The position numbers and the translations under genes were made by a program. From Corynebacterium sp. HMSC078H07 (GTDB taxonomy: Bacteria > Actinomycetota > Actinomycetes > Mycobacteriales > Mycobacteriaceae): a DNA stretch of 41,630 bases. The notes below the pieces were generated by a model that was not told where the DNA came from, did not search any database, and saw only the letters and a list, made by a program, of their open reading frames with translations. The stretch lies in contig NZ_KV810504.1 in assembly GCF_001812805.1 (NCBI RefSeq), forward strand, positions 429 through 42,058. The letters run 5' to 3'. Below, piece after piece: positions 18,178 through 26,528 of this stretch (position 1 is its first letter; the number at the start of each line of letters is the position of its first letter).

Positions 18178-18586
18178 GCTGGGTGGAGCGATCCGTCAGC
18201 CAGTTGTCTGCGCCCTCCGGGATGCCCACGACCGGCGCGATGGCCGACAGTGTGTCGTAGCGCTCTTGATCGCCCGAGGAACGAACGCCGAGGATGAGGA
18301 TAAGGTCCGGCTGCACGCCGAGCGAGAGCGCCACCTCGGCGTCGCCGCAGACCAGGGCCACGACGCGCCGCGGGGCCTCGTCAATGGTGACGTCGCCGAA
18401 CTTGGTGGAGATGGTGGCCGGGAATGCCGCGTTGTCCGAGTTGGAGGCGGAGGCCGCGCTCGAGGAGCAGGCGGCCAGGCCGAGGGTGAGCACAGCGACG
18501 ACGCCGAACACGCGCACGGAGGCAGGTTCACGAGAGGTACCTGTATAGAAAGGAAACGATGTGCCGCGTAGCTTGGCCTTGCCCAT
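18125..18586 (-). pseudogene. Truncated siderophore-binding lipoprotein with an internal deletion
   Basis: The 153-codon frame has a lipoprotein signal (LTLGLAACSSSAAS) and the binding-protein N-domain strand RRVVALVCGDAEVALSLGVQ. It then jumps directly to DLILILGVRSSGDQERYD. In the neighbouring paralogue at 18621-19673 about 40 residues lie between these two points, so an in-frame internal deletion is visible. Similarity ends near GADNWLTDRSTQL (about 18185). The last ~16 codons are read from the other side of a junction. It has lost the whole C-domain and cannot bind ligand. It sits 35 nt behind the other broken binding-protein gene, as the second of a tandem pair. Confidence 0.75.
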
Positions 18587-18620
18587 CTCCCATGCGCGAA
18601 TTACCGGCAGGCTAGGACTG

Positions 18621-19673
18621 CTACACAGGAACGATATCCTCCAGCAGCGGCACCAGCTCGTCCAAGGCGTAGTTGGTGGCCTCGGCTGTCACGAGCGAGA
18701 AAGCCTGCGAAAGCTCCTTCGGCATGACGATGGCGCGCCCCTCGCGGACCGCGGGCAAGCCCATCCACGCCGGGTCCGTCTCCACCGTGGAGATGTCCGT
18801 GGACACGGCCTGCGCAATGACGACATCCGAGTCCGCGTTGGACAGGGTCTCCCCCGAGAGCGGGACCGAGATATTCTTCGCGGACGCCGACTGCGACTTC
18901 ACCCAGGGGTTGAGCGAGAAGCCGAGCTCGATGAGCTGATCTGCGCGGTTGGTGCCGTCGTTGTAGGCACCCCACGTCGTGGCCGTGCGGCCGAGAACGG
19001 CGAAGGTCGTGCCCGACCACTCCGGATGATCCGCGGCGATGCCCGAGATGCGCTCCTGCAACTGCTCGATCTGCTCCTGCGCCTCCGCAGGCTTGCCCAA
19101 AGCGGCGCCGATCATGGTGAGCTGCTCGTCGCGCGACGTCTTATACTTGTCGCCGCCCACCGAGACGCCGATGACCGGCGCGATGGCGGAGAGCATGTCG
19201 TAACGCTCCTGGTCACCGGACGAGCGCACGTCGAGGATGAGGTCGGGCTCGAGCGCCGCCACCGCCTCGTAATTCACGTCGGTCGTGCCGAGGATCTCCG
19301 GCGACTGCGTGTAGCCGTGTTCTACCCAGGGGCCCACGCCGTCGCCACCGAAGGAGAGCCAGTCGGCCGCGGCGATGGGCTCGACGCCCAGCTATAACGC
19401 CACCTCCGCATCACCCCACCCCAGGGCCACCACGCGCCGCGGGGCCTCCTCGACGGTGACGTCACCGAACTCGGTGGCCACTGTGACCGGATAGGCCGCG
19501 GCGTCGCCGTCAGCCGATGCCTACTGCGCCAACGATGCCGACGATGCCGCCACCGAGTTGTCGGCCGCACCGGAATCGGGGTCCGACGAGCATGCGGCCG
19601 CACCCCAGCCGACAAGGGCGAGCGACAGGAATACCGCGGCCGAGCGACGAGTGCGGGAAGTCCGCAGAGGCAT
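18621..19673 (-). pseudogene. Siderophore-binding lipoprotein gene broken by two in-frame TAG codons
   Basis: Read from the ATG at 19673, the frame encodes a lipoprotein signal (lipobox GAAAC, Cys at codon 28) and a full-length FecB-like binding protein down to 18621, about 350 codons. TAG occurs at codon 51 (19521-19523) and codon 94 (19392-19394). The second lies in VAL-stop-LGVEP, where the paralogue at 18125 has Ser (TCG or similar), so it is a point change. Downstream of the stops 238 codons stay open and well conserved (DLILDVRSSGDQERYD, ELGFSLNPWVKSQ, LPAVREGRAIVMP). Restart at GTG 19337 would give a protein with no signal peptide. It is divergent from the importer operon that starts at 19800. 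Confidence 0.85.
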
Positions 19674-19693
19674 AAAAGACCTGTCGAATTGAG

Positions 19694-19712
19694 AAAAGAT
19701 AGCCTAACCAAC
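19694..19712. promoter_or_regulatory. DtxR-like box between divergent siderophore genes
   Basis: The core 15-mer matches 12 of 15 DtxR consensus positions, with AGCCTAACC at 19701-19709. A half-site TTAGGT follows at 19714-19719. It lies 21 nt upstream of the broken binding-protein gene and about 90 nt upstream of the permease gene on the other strand. Confidence 0.55.
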
Positions 19713-19780
19713 ATTAGGTGGACCTATCTCAAGCCGACAAACCTCCAGCAAGGAAAGACAATTCACGCATATCGGCGAAA

Positions 19781-19799
19781 TAAGGCTAACCTTACCTAC
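19781..19799 (+). promoter_or_regulatory. DtxR-like box abutting the start codon of the second importer operon
   Basis: TAAGGCTAACCTTACCTAC matches 15 of 19 positions of TTAGGTWAGSCTWACCTAA and 13 of the 15 core positions. The ATG of the first permease begins at the very next base (19800). No Shine-Dalgarno sequence fits between them. Either the transcript is leaderless or the real start lies elsewhere. Confidence 0.7.
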
Positions 19800-20902
19800 A
19801 TGACATCGACGACTCTGCCGACACCGGCCGCGGGCACCCCGCGCGCCGCGGGCCACAGCAGACGACTCCTCGGCCTAGCCCTCCTCGTGGCCGCACTCGT
19901 CGCCCTCGTCTTCGCCAGCCTGGCACTGGGCGCCAAGACGACCTCCATCTCAGAGCTCACCCAGGCCTGGCCCACCGCCTGGGCGATCCTGCGCGGGCAC
20001 ACCGACACCGCCCAGGCCGCCGGCACCGTGGGCAGCAGCGTCGCCGAGATCGCCGGAATCCTTGCCACCATGCGCATCCCGCGCACCGTGCTCGCCATCG
20101 TCGTCGGAGCTGTGCTCGGACTAGCCGGCACACTCGTGCAAGGTCTGACCCGCAACCCGCTCGCGGACCCTGGCCTACTCGGCGTCAATGCGGGCGCCGC
20201 ACTCTTCGTCGCGGCTGGCATCTTCCTCTTCGGGCTGACGTCCATGCAGTCGCACCTTTTCCTCGCCTTCCTCGGCGCGGGCCTGGCGGCGCTGCTCGTC
20301 TTCGGGCTCTCCGCCGGCGGCATCGGTCGCGGCGACACCCTGGGCCTCGTCCTCGCGGGTTCCGCCCTGTCCGCCGTCCTCGCGGCGGCCACGTCGGCCA
20401 TCGTCTACATCGATCCCAACGCGCTCGACACCCTCCGCTTCTGGCAAGCGGGGTCCGTCACCGGACCCGGCTTCGACATCATCACCCCTGCGCTCGTGCC
20501 GCTCGCCATCGGCGCGGTACTAGCGCTGGCGCTGGGCCCGACGCTCAACATCCTCAATCTGGGCGCGGAGGCCGCGCAGGCGCTGGGCACCAACGTTGCC
20601 CGCGCCAATATCCTGGGCTTCGTGGCCATCACCCTGCTGGCCGGCGCGGCCACGGCAGCCGCGGGTCCCATCGGCTTCATCGGTCTCGTGGTGCCCCACG
20701 TCGCCCGCGGCATCACCGGCCCGGACTACAAGTGGGTGACCCCTACTCCGCGCTGGCGGGCGCCTGCCTGTTGCTCGGCGCCGACATCGTGGGCCGCCTC
20801 ATCATGCGCCCCGGCGAGCTCCAGGCGGGCATCGTCATCGCGCTGCTCGGCGGGCCGGCGTTTATCTGGCTCGTCCGGCACCGAACGGTGGTGAGCCTGT
20901 AA
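19800..20902 (+). pseudogene. FecCD permease with a frameshift near its 3' end
   Basis: This is the first gene of the second siderophore importer operon. The frame from ATG 19800 encodes a normal FecCD permease ([56 protein letters not shown]) up to GPDYKWV at about 20738. There the family's C-terminus continues in another frame: [20 protein letters not shown] then [20 protein letters not shown], to TAA at 20900-20902. One extra C in the C4 run at 20740-20743 would restore V-T-P-Y and the whole protein. This may be a real contraction or a base-calling error in a C run. As read, the last two membrane helices are replaced by about 50 unrelated residues. The stop overlaps the next ATG (TAATG). 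Confidence 0.85.
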
Positions 20903-21945
20903 TGAAGCACCTCAGCTTCGGAAAGTTCAGCTTCCTCTACCACCCGCGCACGCAAGCCTGGACCGCGGCCATCGTGGTCGCGAGCGCGCTCGTGTGGGTC
21001 ATCAGCCTCGGCACCGGCGAGTTCCCCCTTAACCCCGCCGAGGTCATCGGTGTTCTGGCGGGCGGCGGAAACAAGCTCGAGCGCACCGTCGTCATCGACT
21101 GGCGCCTGGCCCGCTCGCTCGTGGGTCTAGCCGTCGGCGCCGCGCTGGGGCTCTCCGGCGCCATCACGCAGCGCATCGCCCGCAACGGCCTGGCCAGCCC
21201 GGACATCCTGGGCATCAACCAGGGCGCCACCGTGGCGGCCGTGGCCATCATGGTCTTCGGAGGATCTGCCGGGGCCGGCGGGGCGTTCGGCGCCTACGTC
21301 GGCATCCCGCTCGCCGCCATGGCCGGCGGTCTCGCCACCGGCGCAGCCATCTGGATGCTGTCCCGGCGCGGCGGGGTGGATATGTTCCGCCTCGTCCTCG
21401 TGGGCATCGGCGGCAACGCCTTCCTCCACGCCCTGGTCACGTACATGTTGGCCGCCACAGATCTCAACACCGCGGCCGCGGCCAAGGTGTGGATGGTCGG
21501 CTCGCTCAACGGCGGCACCTTCGAGCACCTATGGCCCACCCTGGGCATGCTCGTGGTGTGTGGCCTAGTGCTAGCCCGCATCGCCATCGATCTGCCCGCG
21601 CTGGAGCTCGGCGAGGATTCCGCCCAAGCCCTCGGCGCCCCCTTGAAGAAGATCAACGCGGCACTGCTCATCGTCTCAGTTCTACTGGCCGCGGTGACCG
21701 TCTCCGCCGTGGGCCCGGTGGGCTTCGTGGCCTTCGTCGCCCCGCAGATCTCCGCGCGCCTGGCGCGGGTCGGGGCGCCGCCCCTGGGGGCATCGGCGGC
21801 CATGGGCGCACTCATCGTGTGCGTGTCCGACCTCATCGCCCGCTGTGCCTTCGGCTGGGAGATCCCGGTGGGCATCATCACGTCGGTCATCGGCGGACCT
21901 TTCCTCATCTGGCTGCTCTGGCAGCAAACTCGAACACGAAAGTAG
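20902..21945 (+). CDS. Iron-siderophore ABC transporter permease (FecCD family)
   Basis: This is the second permease of the operon, 347 residues and intact. Family landmarks: DWRLARSLVGLAVGAALGLSG, RNGLASPDILGINQGATVA, the ATPase-docking LGEDSAQALGAPLKKIN, and VGPVGFVAFVAPQISARLAR. An N-terminal cytoplasmic part of about 17 residues precedes the first span. Its ATG overlaps the stop of the frameshifted permease as TAATG. In the frameshifted version ribosomes terminate 8 nt earlier, so coupling could still work. G+C is visibly higher here than in the first siderophore operon, with almost only C or G at third positions, which suggests a different history. Confidence 0.92.
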   Translation: MKHLSFGKFSFLYHPRTQAWTAAIVVASALVWVISLGTGEFPLNPAEVIGVLAGGGNKLERTVVIDWRLARSLVGLAVGAALGLSGAITQRIARNGLASPDILGINQGATVAAVAIMVFGGSAGAGGAFGAYVGIPLAAMAGGLATGAAIWMLSRRGGVDMFRLVLVGIGGNAFLHALVTYMLAATDLNTAAAAKVWMVGSLNGGTFEHLWPTLGMLVVCGLVLARIAIDLPALELGEDSAQALGAPLKKINAALLIVSVLLAAVTVSAVGPVGFVAFVAPQISARLARVGAPPLGASAAMGALIVCVSDLIARCAFGWEIPVGIITSVIGGPFLIWLLWQQTRTRK

Positions 21946-21951
21946 ACGACC

Positions 21952-22863
21952 ATGCAACGACGTAACTTCCTCAAGATCACCGCTGGCCTCGGCGTCGCCG
22001 CCTTCGCTGCGGCCTGCTCCAAACAGGAGACTGCGCCGATCGAGCAGGCGGCCACCTCCGCGGCATCGTCCAGCGCCGCCGAGCAGCACCAGCGCGTGAT
22101 CGCGCTCAACACCGGCCAGCTGGACAACCTCCTCATGCTGCGCATTCTCCCGGTGGGCGCGGCCAAGGCCAAGAACCTGGGCGTCGTCCCGGACTACATC
22201 CGCAACCGCTTCGGCTCCGACTTCGATCTGGACTCCATCGCGGACTGCGGCCTACGCGCCAACCCGGATCTTGAGACCATCGCCTCCCTGAAGCCCACCC
22301 TCATCTGCGCTAACTCGCGTACGGACGAGGCCATCCTGGAGCAGCTCAAGGCCATCGCGCCTGTCGTCACCGGTAAGGGCGGCGGCGAGAACTGGAAGCA
22401 GGACCTCCTCACCATCGCCGAGGCCGTGGGCAAGAAGGACTCCGCCGAGACCCTCCTGGCCGAGTACGAGTCCAACGCCAAAGCCTGGGGCGAGGGCCTA
22501 TCCTCCAAGCCCACCGTCTCCTTCCTGCGTTCCAAGGACGACCAGTTCCAGCTCTACGGGGTCAACTCCATGGCGGGCTCCGTGGCCGCCGATGCCGGCC
22601 TGCCCCGCCCCGCCAACCAAAAGCAGATTGAGAAGGCTGGCCAGGACATCTCCGCCGAGCAGCTCTCCGAGGCCGACGCCGACTGGATCTTCTACGGCGT
22701 CAACGCCGGCGCCGCCGACCCCTCGCAGGCCGCCACGTGGCACTCTCTCAAGGCAGTGCAGGCCAACCAGGCCGTGTCCGTGGACTACGAGTCCTGGTAC
22801 ATGAACGCGTCCCTGCTCTCGGCCACCATCATCCTCCAGGGTCTGAAGGACAACATCAAGTAA
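21952..22863 (+). CDS. Siderophore-binding lipoprotein with Tat-type signal
   Basis: This is the extracellular binding subunit for the second importer, 303 residues. The N-terminus has a twin-arginine motif RRNFLK (3-8), a hydrophobic core and a lipobox AAAC with the lipidated Cys at residue 22. It should therefore be exported folded and anchored to the membrane. The fold markers of siderophore-binding proteins are present: HQRVIALNTGQLDNLLMLRI, NPDLETIASLKPTLI, LEQLKAIAPVV and LSEADADWIFYGV. Only 6 nt separate it from the permease, and its TAA overlaps the ATPase start. This intact gene may explain why the divergent paralogue at 18621-19673 could decay. Confidence 0.92.
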   Translation: MQRRNFLKITAGLGVAAFAAACSKQETAPIEQAATSAASSSAAEQHQRVIALNTGQLDNLLMLRILPVGAAKAKNLGVVPDYIRNRFGSDFDLDSIADCGLRANPDLETIASLKPTLICANSRTDEAILEQLKAIAPVVTGKGGGENWKQDLLTIAEAVGKKDSAETLLAEYESNAKAWGEGLSSKPTVSFLRSKDDQFQLYGVNSMAGSVAADAGLPRPANQKQIEKAGQDISAEQLSEADADWIFYGVNAGAADPSQAATWHSLKAVQANQAVSVDYESWYMNASLLSATIILQGLKDNIK

Positions 22864-23645
22864 TGAACGCTCGACTTTCCGCGCACTCCGTCTCCGTCGG
22901 TTATGGCGATACCGTCATCAGCCGCGACGTCACACTCGACATCCCCGACGGCCAGGTCACCACGCTCATCGGCGCCAACGGCTGCGGCAAGTCGACCCTC
23001 CTGCGCGGCCTGTCCCACTTGCTCCCACTGTCGGCGGGCTCCGTCACCCTCGACGGGAAGAAGCTGGGTGACTACTCCTCCCGGGAGCTAGCCACGCGCT
23101 TGTCGATGCTCCCCCAGTCCCCCATCACCCCTGCCGGCGTCACCGTCGCAGACCTCGTGGCCCGCGGCAGGCACCCGCACCAGTCCTGGCTGCAGCAGTG
23201 GTCCGCCTCCCACTCCGCCGCCGTGGACGAGGCCATGGCGCTCACCAACGTCTTTCAGCTGCGCGACCGCCCCGTGGGCTCCCTGTCCGGCGGCCAGCGC
23301 CAGCGCGTGTGGATAGCCATGGTCCTGGCTCAGGACACCGACATCGTCTTCCTCGACGAGCCCACCACCTACCTGGACCTGGCGCACTCCATCGACGTCC
23401 TCGAGCTCGTCTCCACGCTCAATAAGGAACAGGGCAAGACCATCGTCATGGTGCTCCACGATCTCAACCTAGCCGCCCGCTACTCGGACAACCTCGTCCT
23501 CATGAAGGACGGCTCCGTCACGGCCCTGGGCTCGCCCGAGTCCACCATCACGCCGCAGGCCCTGCGCGACGTCTTCGGCCTGGACTCCCGCGTCATCGAG
23601 GACCCCGTCACCGGCGGGCCGCTCATCGTGCCGGAGCGCCCATAG
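22863..23645 (+). CDS. Iron-siderophore ABC transporter, ATP-binding protein (FecE-like)
   Basis: This is the ATPase of the second importer, 260 residues. Walker A GANGCGKST is at 37-45, the signature LSGGQRQRVWIAMVLAQ near 141, Walker B DIVFLDEPTTYLDL near 160 and the H-loop VLHDLNLAARYSD near 195. It starts at ATG 22863, overlapping the binding-protein stop as TAATG. The longer in-frame extension to 22737 runs inside the binding-protein gene and is not real. It is the last gene of the permease, permease, binding-protein, ATPase operon. The 190-nt stretch that follows has no clear terminator. Confidence 0.93.
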   Translation: MNARLSAHSVSVGYGDTVISRDVTLDIPDGQVTTLIGANGCGKSTLLRGLSHLLPLSAGSVTLDGKKLGDYSSRELATRLSMLPQSPITPAGVTVADLVARGRHPHQSWLQQWSASHSAAVDEAMALTNVFQLRDRPVGSLSGGQRQRVWIAMVLAQDTDIVFLDEPTTYLDLAHSIDVLELVSTLNKEQGKTIVMVLHDLNLAARYSDNLVLMKDGSVTALGSPESTITPQALRDVFGLDSRVIEDPVTGGPLIVPERP

Positions 23646-23841
23646 GCCCCGTCGTTCCCTGCGTTTTTCGATCATGGGAAAGGCGGCGGGAGTTCATCAT
23701 GTTCACACTTTCAGTCACAGGACGGCTACTGCACACTGTGTGACACATTCTGCGAATCGTTGCTCATTGCTAACAAAGACTTAACAGACTCGTGACCAGT
23801 AATCTCTAGTCCCCGTCGTGCTGTGAAACTACCCTGTGGGT

Positions 23842-24498
23842 ATGAAGAATCTGCGCGCACTCCTGTCCCTCAGCCTGCTGCTGCCACTCGCCGCATGCTC
23901 CGCCGGCGAGGAGGACTCTGCGGCACCGTCGGCAGTCACGACCACCGTCGTTCACTCGGCCGACGCCCCTGCGGGTGACGATGCCGCCGACGACGTTGCT
24001 TCCGGGGCCGCTCCCGGCGCGTCCGGCACCGCACCAGCCCCAGCATCCTCCACTATCCCGCCCTTGCCCGAGGGCGCCTGCGCCACCTCCCAGCTCTCCG
24101 CCGAGATCACCAACGAACAGGGAGCCGCTGGCTCCCGACTCGTCGACATCGTGCTGACCAATACCTCTGACGAGGAGTGCACCCTCACGGGCTTCCCCGG
24201 CGTCTCCGCCGTCACCGGCAACGACGGCACTCAAGTAGGCCCCGCCGCGCTGCGTGAGACCGGCACCGAAGCTGCCACCGTGACGCTGGCGCCAGGGGCC
24301 CAGGCCCGCGCGGGGCTCAAGATCACCAACGTGGGATTGCTCGACGCGGCGGCCTGCCAACCGCAGGACGCCGATGGCCTGCGGATCTATCCGCCCGAAA
24401 ACACCGACAGCCTCTATGTCGCAGTACCGGGCCTGCAGGCCTGCGCGGGCGAGGTCGACATCTTGTCTGTCCAGCCCATCACTCAGCTCTCCCCGTAA
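23842..24498 (+). CDS. DUF4232 lipoprotein
   Basis: This is a predicted secreted lipoprotein of 218 residues. The signal peptide ends PLAACSAGEE with the lipidated Cys near residue 19. A Ser/Ala/Asp-rich linker of about 50 residues leads to a DUF4232-type beta domain. Its marks are CATSQLSAEI, LVDIVLTNTSDEECTLTGFPGVSAV and LAPGAQARAGLKITNV, with four conserved-looking Cys. The domain is common in actinobacterial cell-surface lipoproteins and its role is not known. I start at ATG 23842; the GTG at 23836 is equally possible. It follows the siderophore operon but has its own 190-nt upstream region, so a link to iron uptake is only positional. Confidence 0.75.
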   Translation: MKNLRALLSLSLLLPLAACSAGEEDSAAPSAVTTTVVHSADAPAGDDAADDVASGAAPGASGTAPAPASSTIPPLPEGACATSQLSAEITNEQGAAGSRLVDIVLTNTSDEECTLTGFPGVSAVTGNDGTQVGPAALRETGTEAATVTLAPGAQARAGLKITNVGLLDAAACQPQDADGLRIYPPENTDSLYVAVPGLQACAGEVDILSVQPITQLSP

Positions 24499-24600
24499 AT
24501 CATTTCGATCTCCTAACAATTTCCAGCCGGTGATAGAACTCGGCTTCGCGCTTCGTTAGTCTCGGCCACGAGTTCGCCCCTCGGACGAAGGACATACACC

Positions 24601-25779
24601 ATGACCACTCTCCCTGTCCTCCTGCCCCAACGCACCGCGCGTGCCGCAGTAGCGGCGGCATCAGTAGCCGCGCTCGTTGCGTCCTGCTCCCTCCCCGACA
24701 CCCGGCGCGATGCAGCCCCGTCGGAATCCGCAGTGGCAGCTGACTCGACCACGGCGACCGAGTCTGCCTCCAACCCAACAGCGACCTCGAGCACTTCCTC
24801 ACGCGCGACTCGCAGCAGCACCACCCCAGCTACGTCGAGCAGGGCGGCATCGACACGCAACTGGCCCGTATCCTTGGCCGAAGAAAACTGCGACCCGAAC
24901 GCCGGAGTCGCCGACACCGGAGTCGGCGAATTCGTAGACAAAGGCGAAGCACCAACGGCCATCGTTCATTTCCTGTCGACGGAGGAGCCTGAACGCGGAG
25001 CACCTCTCAAAGACTTCAAGGTCACCCAAGATTCTTTCGATGCGTGCGAGCCCCTGAGCTACATCATTGCCTCCGGCAACTACGAGGGCGAACAAGTGGT
25101 CTTCCCCATCGTTTTCAACTGGGGCCACCCGCTCAATGACAGCAATGGTTACTTCTCCGGCGACGGCTTCGACTTCGCCATTGGCAGCGACTCCGTAAGT
25201 TTCACTACGAGCGATACTCCCGCACATGAGGCAGGCAAGCCAGTGAGCGTGACATTTACCGCGATGGACTTCGGAGCACTCAAGACCGAGCTCAACGCAG
25301 AAGACAAACACCACATCGGAATCGACCTCACCCATCTGAGCGACGCCGTCGATCCCGCCGACCTCGACGAGTTCTACGAATTCGACACCAATAGCGGCCC
25401 CGTCCGCTGCCGCTTCTCCATCAGCGAAAGTGAATGCGGCTTCATCGACGGCGATTTTTCCCCCGCGGAAGCCATGAACGGACCAAGCAACTACTTCCTC
25501 AAAACCCATGGCGAAACGGAAGTCGACCTTGCCACCTTCAGAGACGACTCCAAGGACTTCCTGTCCGACAAGAAATTTGAAAAGGTCGGCGACGGCACTT
25601 ACGAGGCCGGCACCTTGGGTCACCTCATCCAGGCGGAGCTCAAAGACGGCACTCTGACCCTTTACTTCCCCGACGGCGCCTACGTCTTCGAGGACGGCGT
25701 CCTCGACTTCTTCAGCGAGGATGACCTGGAGGCGGGTACCATGCGCTCGGCGGCAACGTCCTCTGCCCGCGCGGATTAG
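24601..25779 (+). CDS. Large secreted lipoprotein of unknown function
   Basis: This is a 392-residue predicted lipoprotein. The signal ends VAALVASCSLPD with the lipidated Cys near residue 29, followed by a Ser/Thr/Ala-rich spacer to about residue 95. The rest is acidic and probably beta-rich. One half resembles a generic actinobacterial beta domain (ACEPLSYIIASGN-like region and VVFPIVFNWGHPLNDSNGYF). The C-terminal third (CRFSISESECGFIDGDF and onward) has two paired Cys. I do not recognise the family. A ribosome site AAGGA lies 8 nt before the ATG. It converges on the chimeric scar gene, with a 4-nt overlap at its end. Confidence 0.75.
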   Translation: MTTLPVLLPQRTARAAVAAASVAALVASCSLPDTRRDAAPSESAVAADSTTATESASNPTATSSTSSRATRSSTTPATSSRAASTRNWPVSLAEENCDPNAGVADTGVGEFVDKGEAPTAIVHFLSTEEPERGAPLKDFKVTQDSFDACEPLSYIIASGNYEGEQVVFPIVFNWGHPLNDSNGYFSGDGFDFAIGSDSVSFTTSDTPAHEAGKPVSVTFTAMDFGALKTELNAEDKHHIGIDLTHLSDAVDPADLDEFYEFDTNSGPVRCRFSISESECGFIDGDFSPAEAMNGPSNYFLKTHGETEVDLATFRDDSKDFLSDKKFEKVGDGTYEAGTLGHLIQAELKDGTLTLYFPDGAYVFEDGVLDFFSEDDLEAGTMRSAATSSARAD

Positions 25780-26162
25780 CCCCCGATGTCGCGCAAGTAA
25801 CGGGCCGACACCCCGCCCGCAATAGTGCGCAGCGCGACGTCCTTGGTCACCACCGTGCCCGCGGCCACGACCGCATGCTCCCCTTTGTGGATGCCACCTT
25901 GATCCTGGAAACGCGCGCCCGAGTTGATGACAACGTTTTCCCGATGTGCGTGTTGCTGCCAAACAGGCTGGATACCTAGCGCGAGCAAGGTATCGCCGTC
26001 TCCTAGGCCAACTGCGGCGATGCGCTCGTTCCCATTTCCCTCAATATTTGACGCCGAGGAATCCTCGCCTCGGGAGCAACCGGAAAGGACGAGAGTGGAT
26101 GCTGCTAAGACAGCGGCCGTCTTCATTGCCGCGCGACGGGTCAGCGAATTGTTTCGAAACAT
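25776..26162 (-). pseudogene. Chimeric scar gene: siderophore-binding lipoprotein start fused to acetyltransferase pieces
   Basis: The 128-codon frame opens as a siderophore-binding lipoprotein: signal with lipobox LSGC (Cys near residue 29), then the first strand AVGLGDGDTLLALGIQPV. Directly after this it reads ENVVINSGARFQDQGGIHKG, which belongs to the hexapeptide-repeat core of a maltose/galactoside O-acetyltransferase. It ends with EHAVVAAGTVVTKDV and GGVSARYLRDIG, the far C-terminus of the same family. The coil between these two acetyltransferase pieces is missing. At least two deletions have therefore joined three fragments in one open frame. No activity is expected. A DtxR-like box at 26296-26314 still stands upstream, where it would have controlled the original binding-protein gene. 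Confidence 0.75.
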
Positions 26163-26295
26163 ACAGAAGCCTAACGTGTAGGGAGCTCATTGGGGTGCGG
26201 TGAAGGCCATCGGACGCACGGGGTGTTGATCGATCCTCGAGCGCGCGTCAATCACGTCTACCGCGTCTACCCCGCATAGGGCAGCCTAACTAGAT

Positions 26296-26314
26296 AAAGG
26301 ATAGGCTAAGTTAA
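26296..26314 (-). promoter_or_regulatory. DtxR-like box upstream of the chimeric scar gene
   Basis: AAAGGATAGGCTAAGTTAA matches 14 of 19 positions of the DtxR consensus, including the whole centre ATAGGCTAA except one base. It sits about 135 nt upstream of the scar gene start on the minus strand. Confidence 0.6.
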
Positions 26315-26336
26315 TTATTTTGGGGGGTGTGTGGCT

Positions 26337-26458
26337 GCCGATATGGAGGCAGCTCAGCCGCTAGGGGCCAGCCGACAGGCGCTCCCAGCCGAAGGGGTGG
26401 GACCCCAGCCGATAGGAAGGCTCCCAGCGGAAGGGGGGATCCCGGCCGACAGGGGGCA
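26337..26458. repeat. Degenerate short tandem repeats, about 14-20 nt apart
   Basis: A CCCAGCCGAnAGG-like unit occurs about seven times. The GCCG (or GCGG) core starts at 26337, 26357, 26371, 26388, 26408, 26427 and 26445, with spacings of 20, 14, 17, 20, 19 and 18 nt. Copies differ at several positions. The unit spacing is too irregular for a coding repeat. I see no match to a known element. Confidence 0.55.
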
Positions 26459-26528
26459 CTTTAGAAACGGTTTAGCAAACCACCGAACGTCCGCCGCTCC
26501 TCCACACGCTTCGCCCGACCACCGGCAG

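Larger units (their letters stand above)
26163..26528. other. Intergenic region with a DtxR-like box and degenerate short repeats
   Basis: This 366-nt stretch lies between the divergently placed scar gene and the end of the SIP gene. It holds the iron box at 26296-26314 and the imperfect GC-rich repeat array at 26337-26458. The remaining parts show no gene I can support. The open frame 26331-26672 on the plus strand is a by-product of the repeats and of antisense to the SIP gene. Confidence 0.5.
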
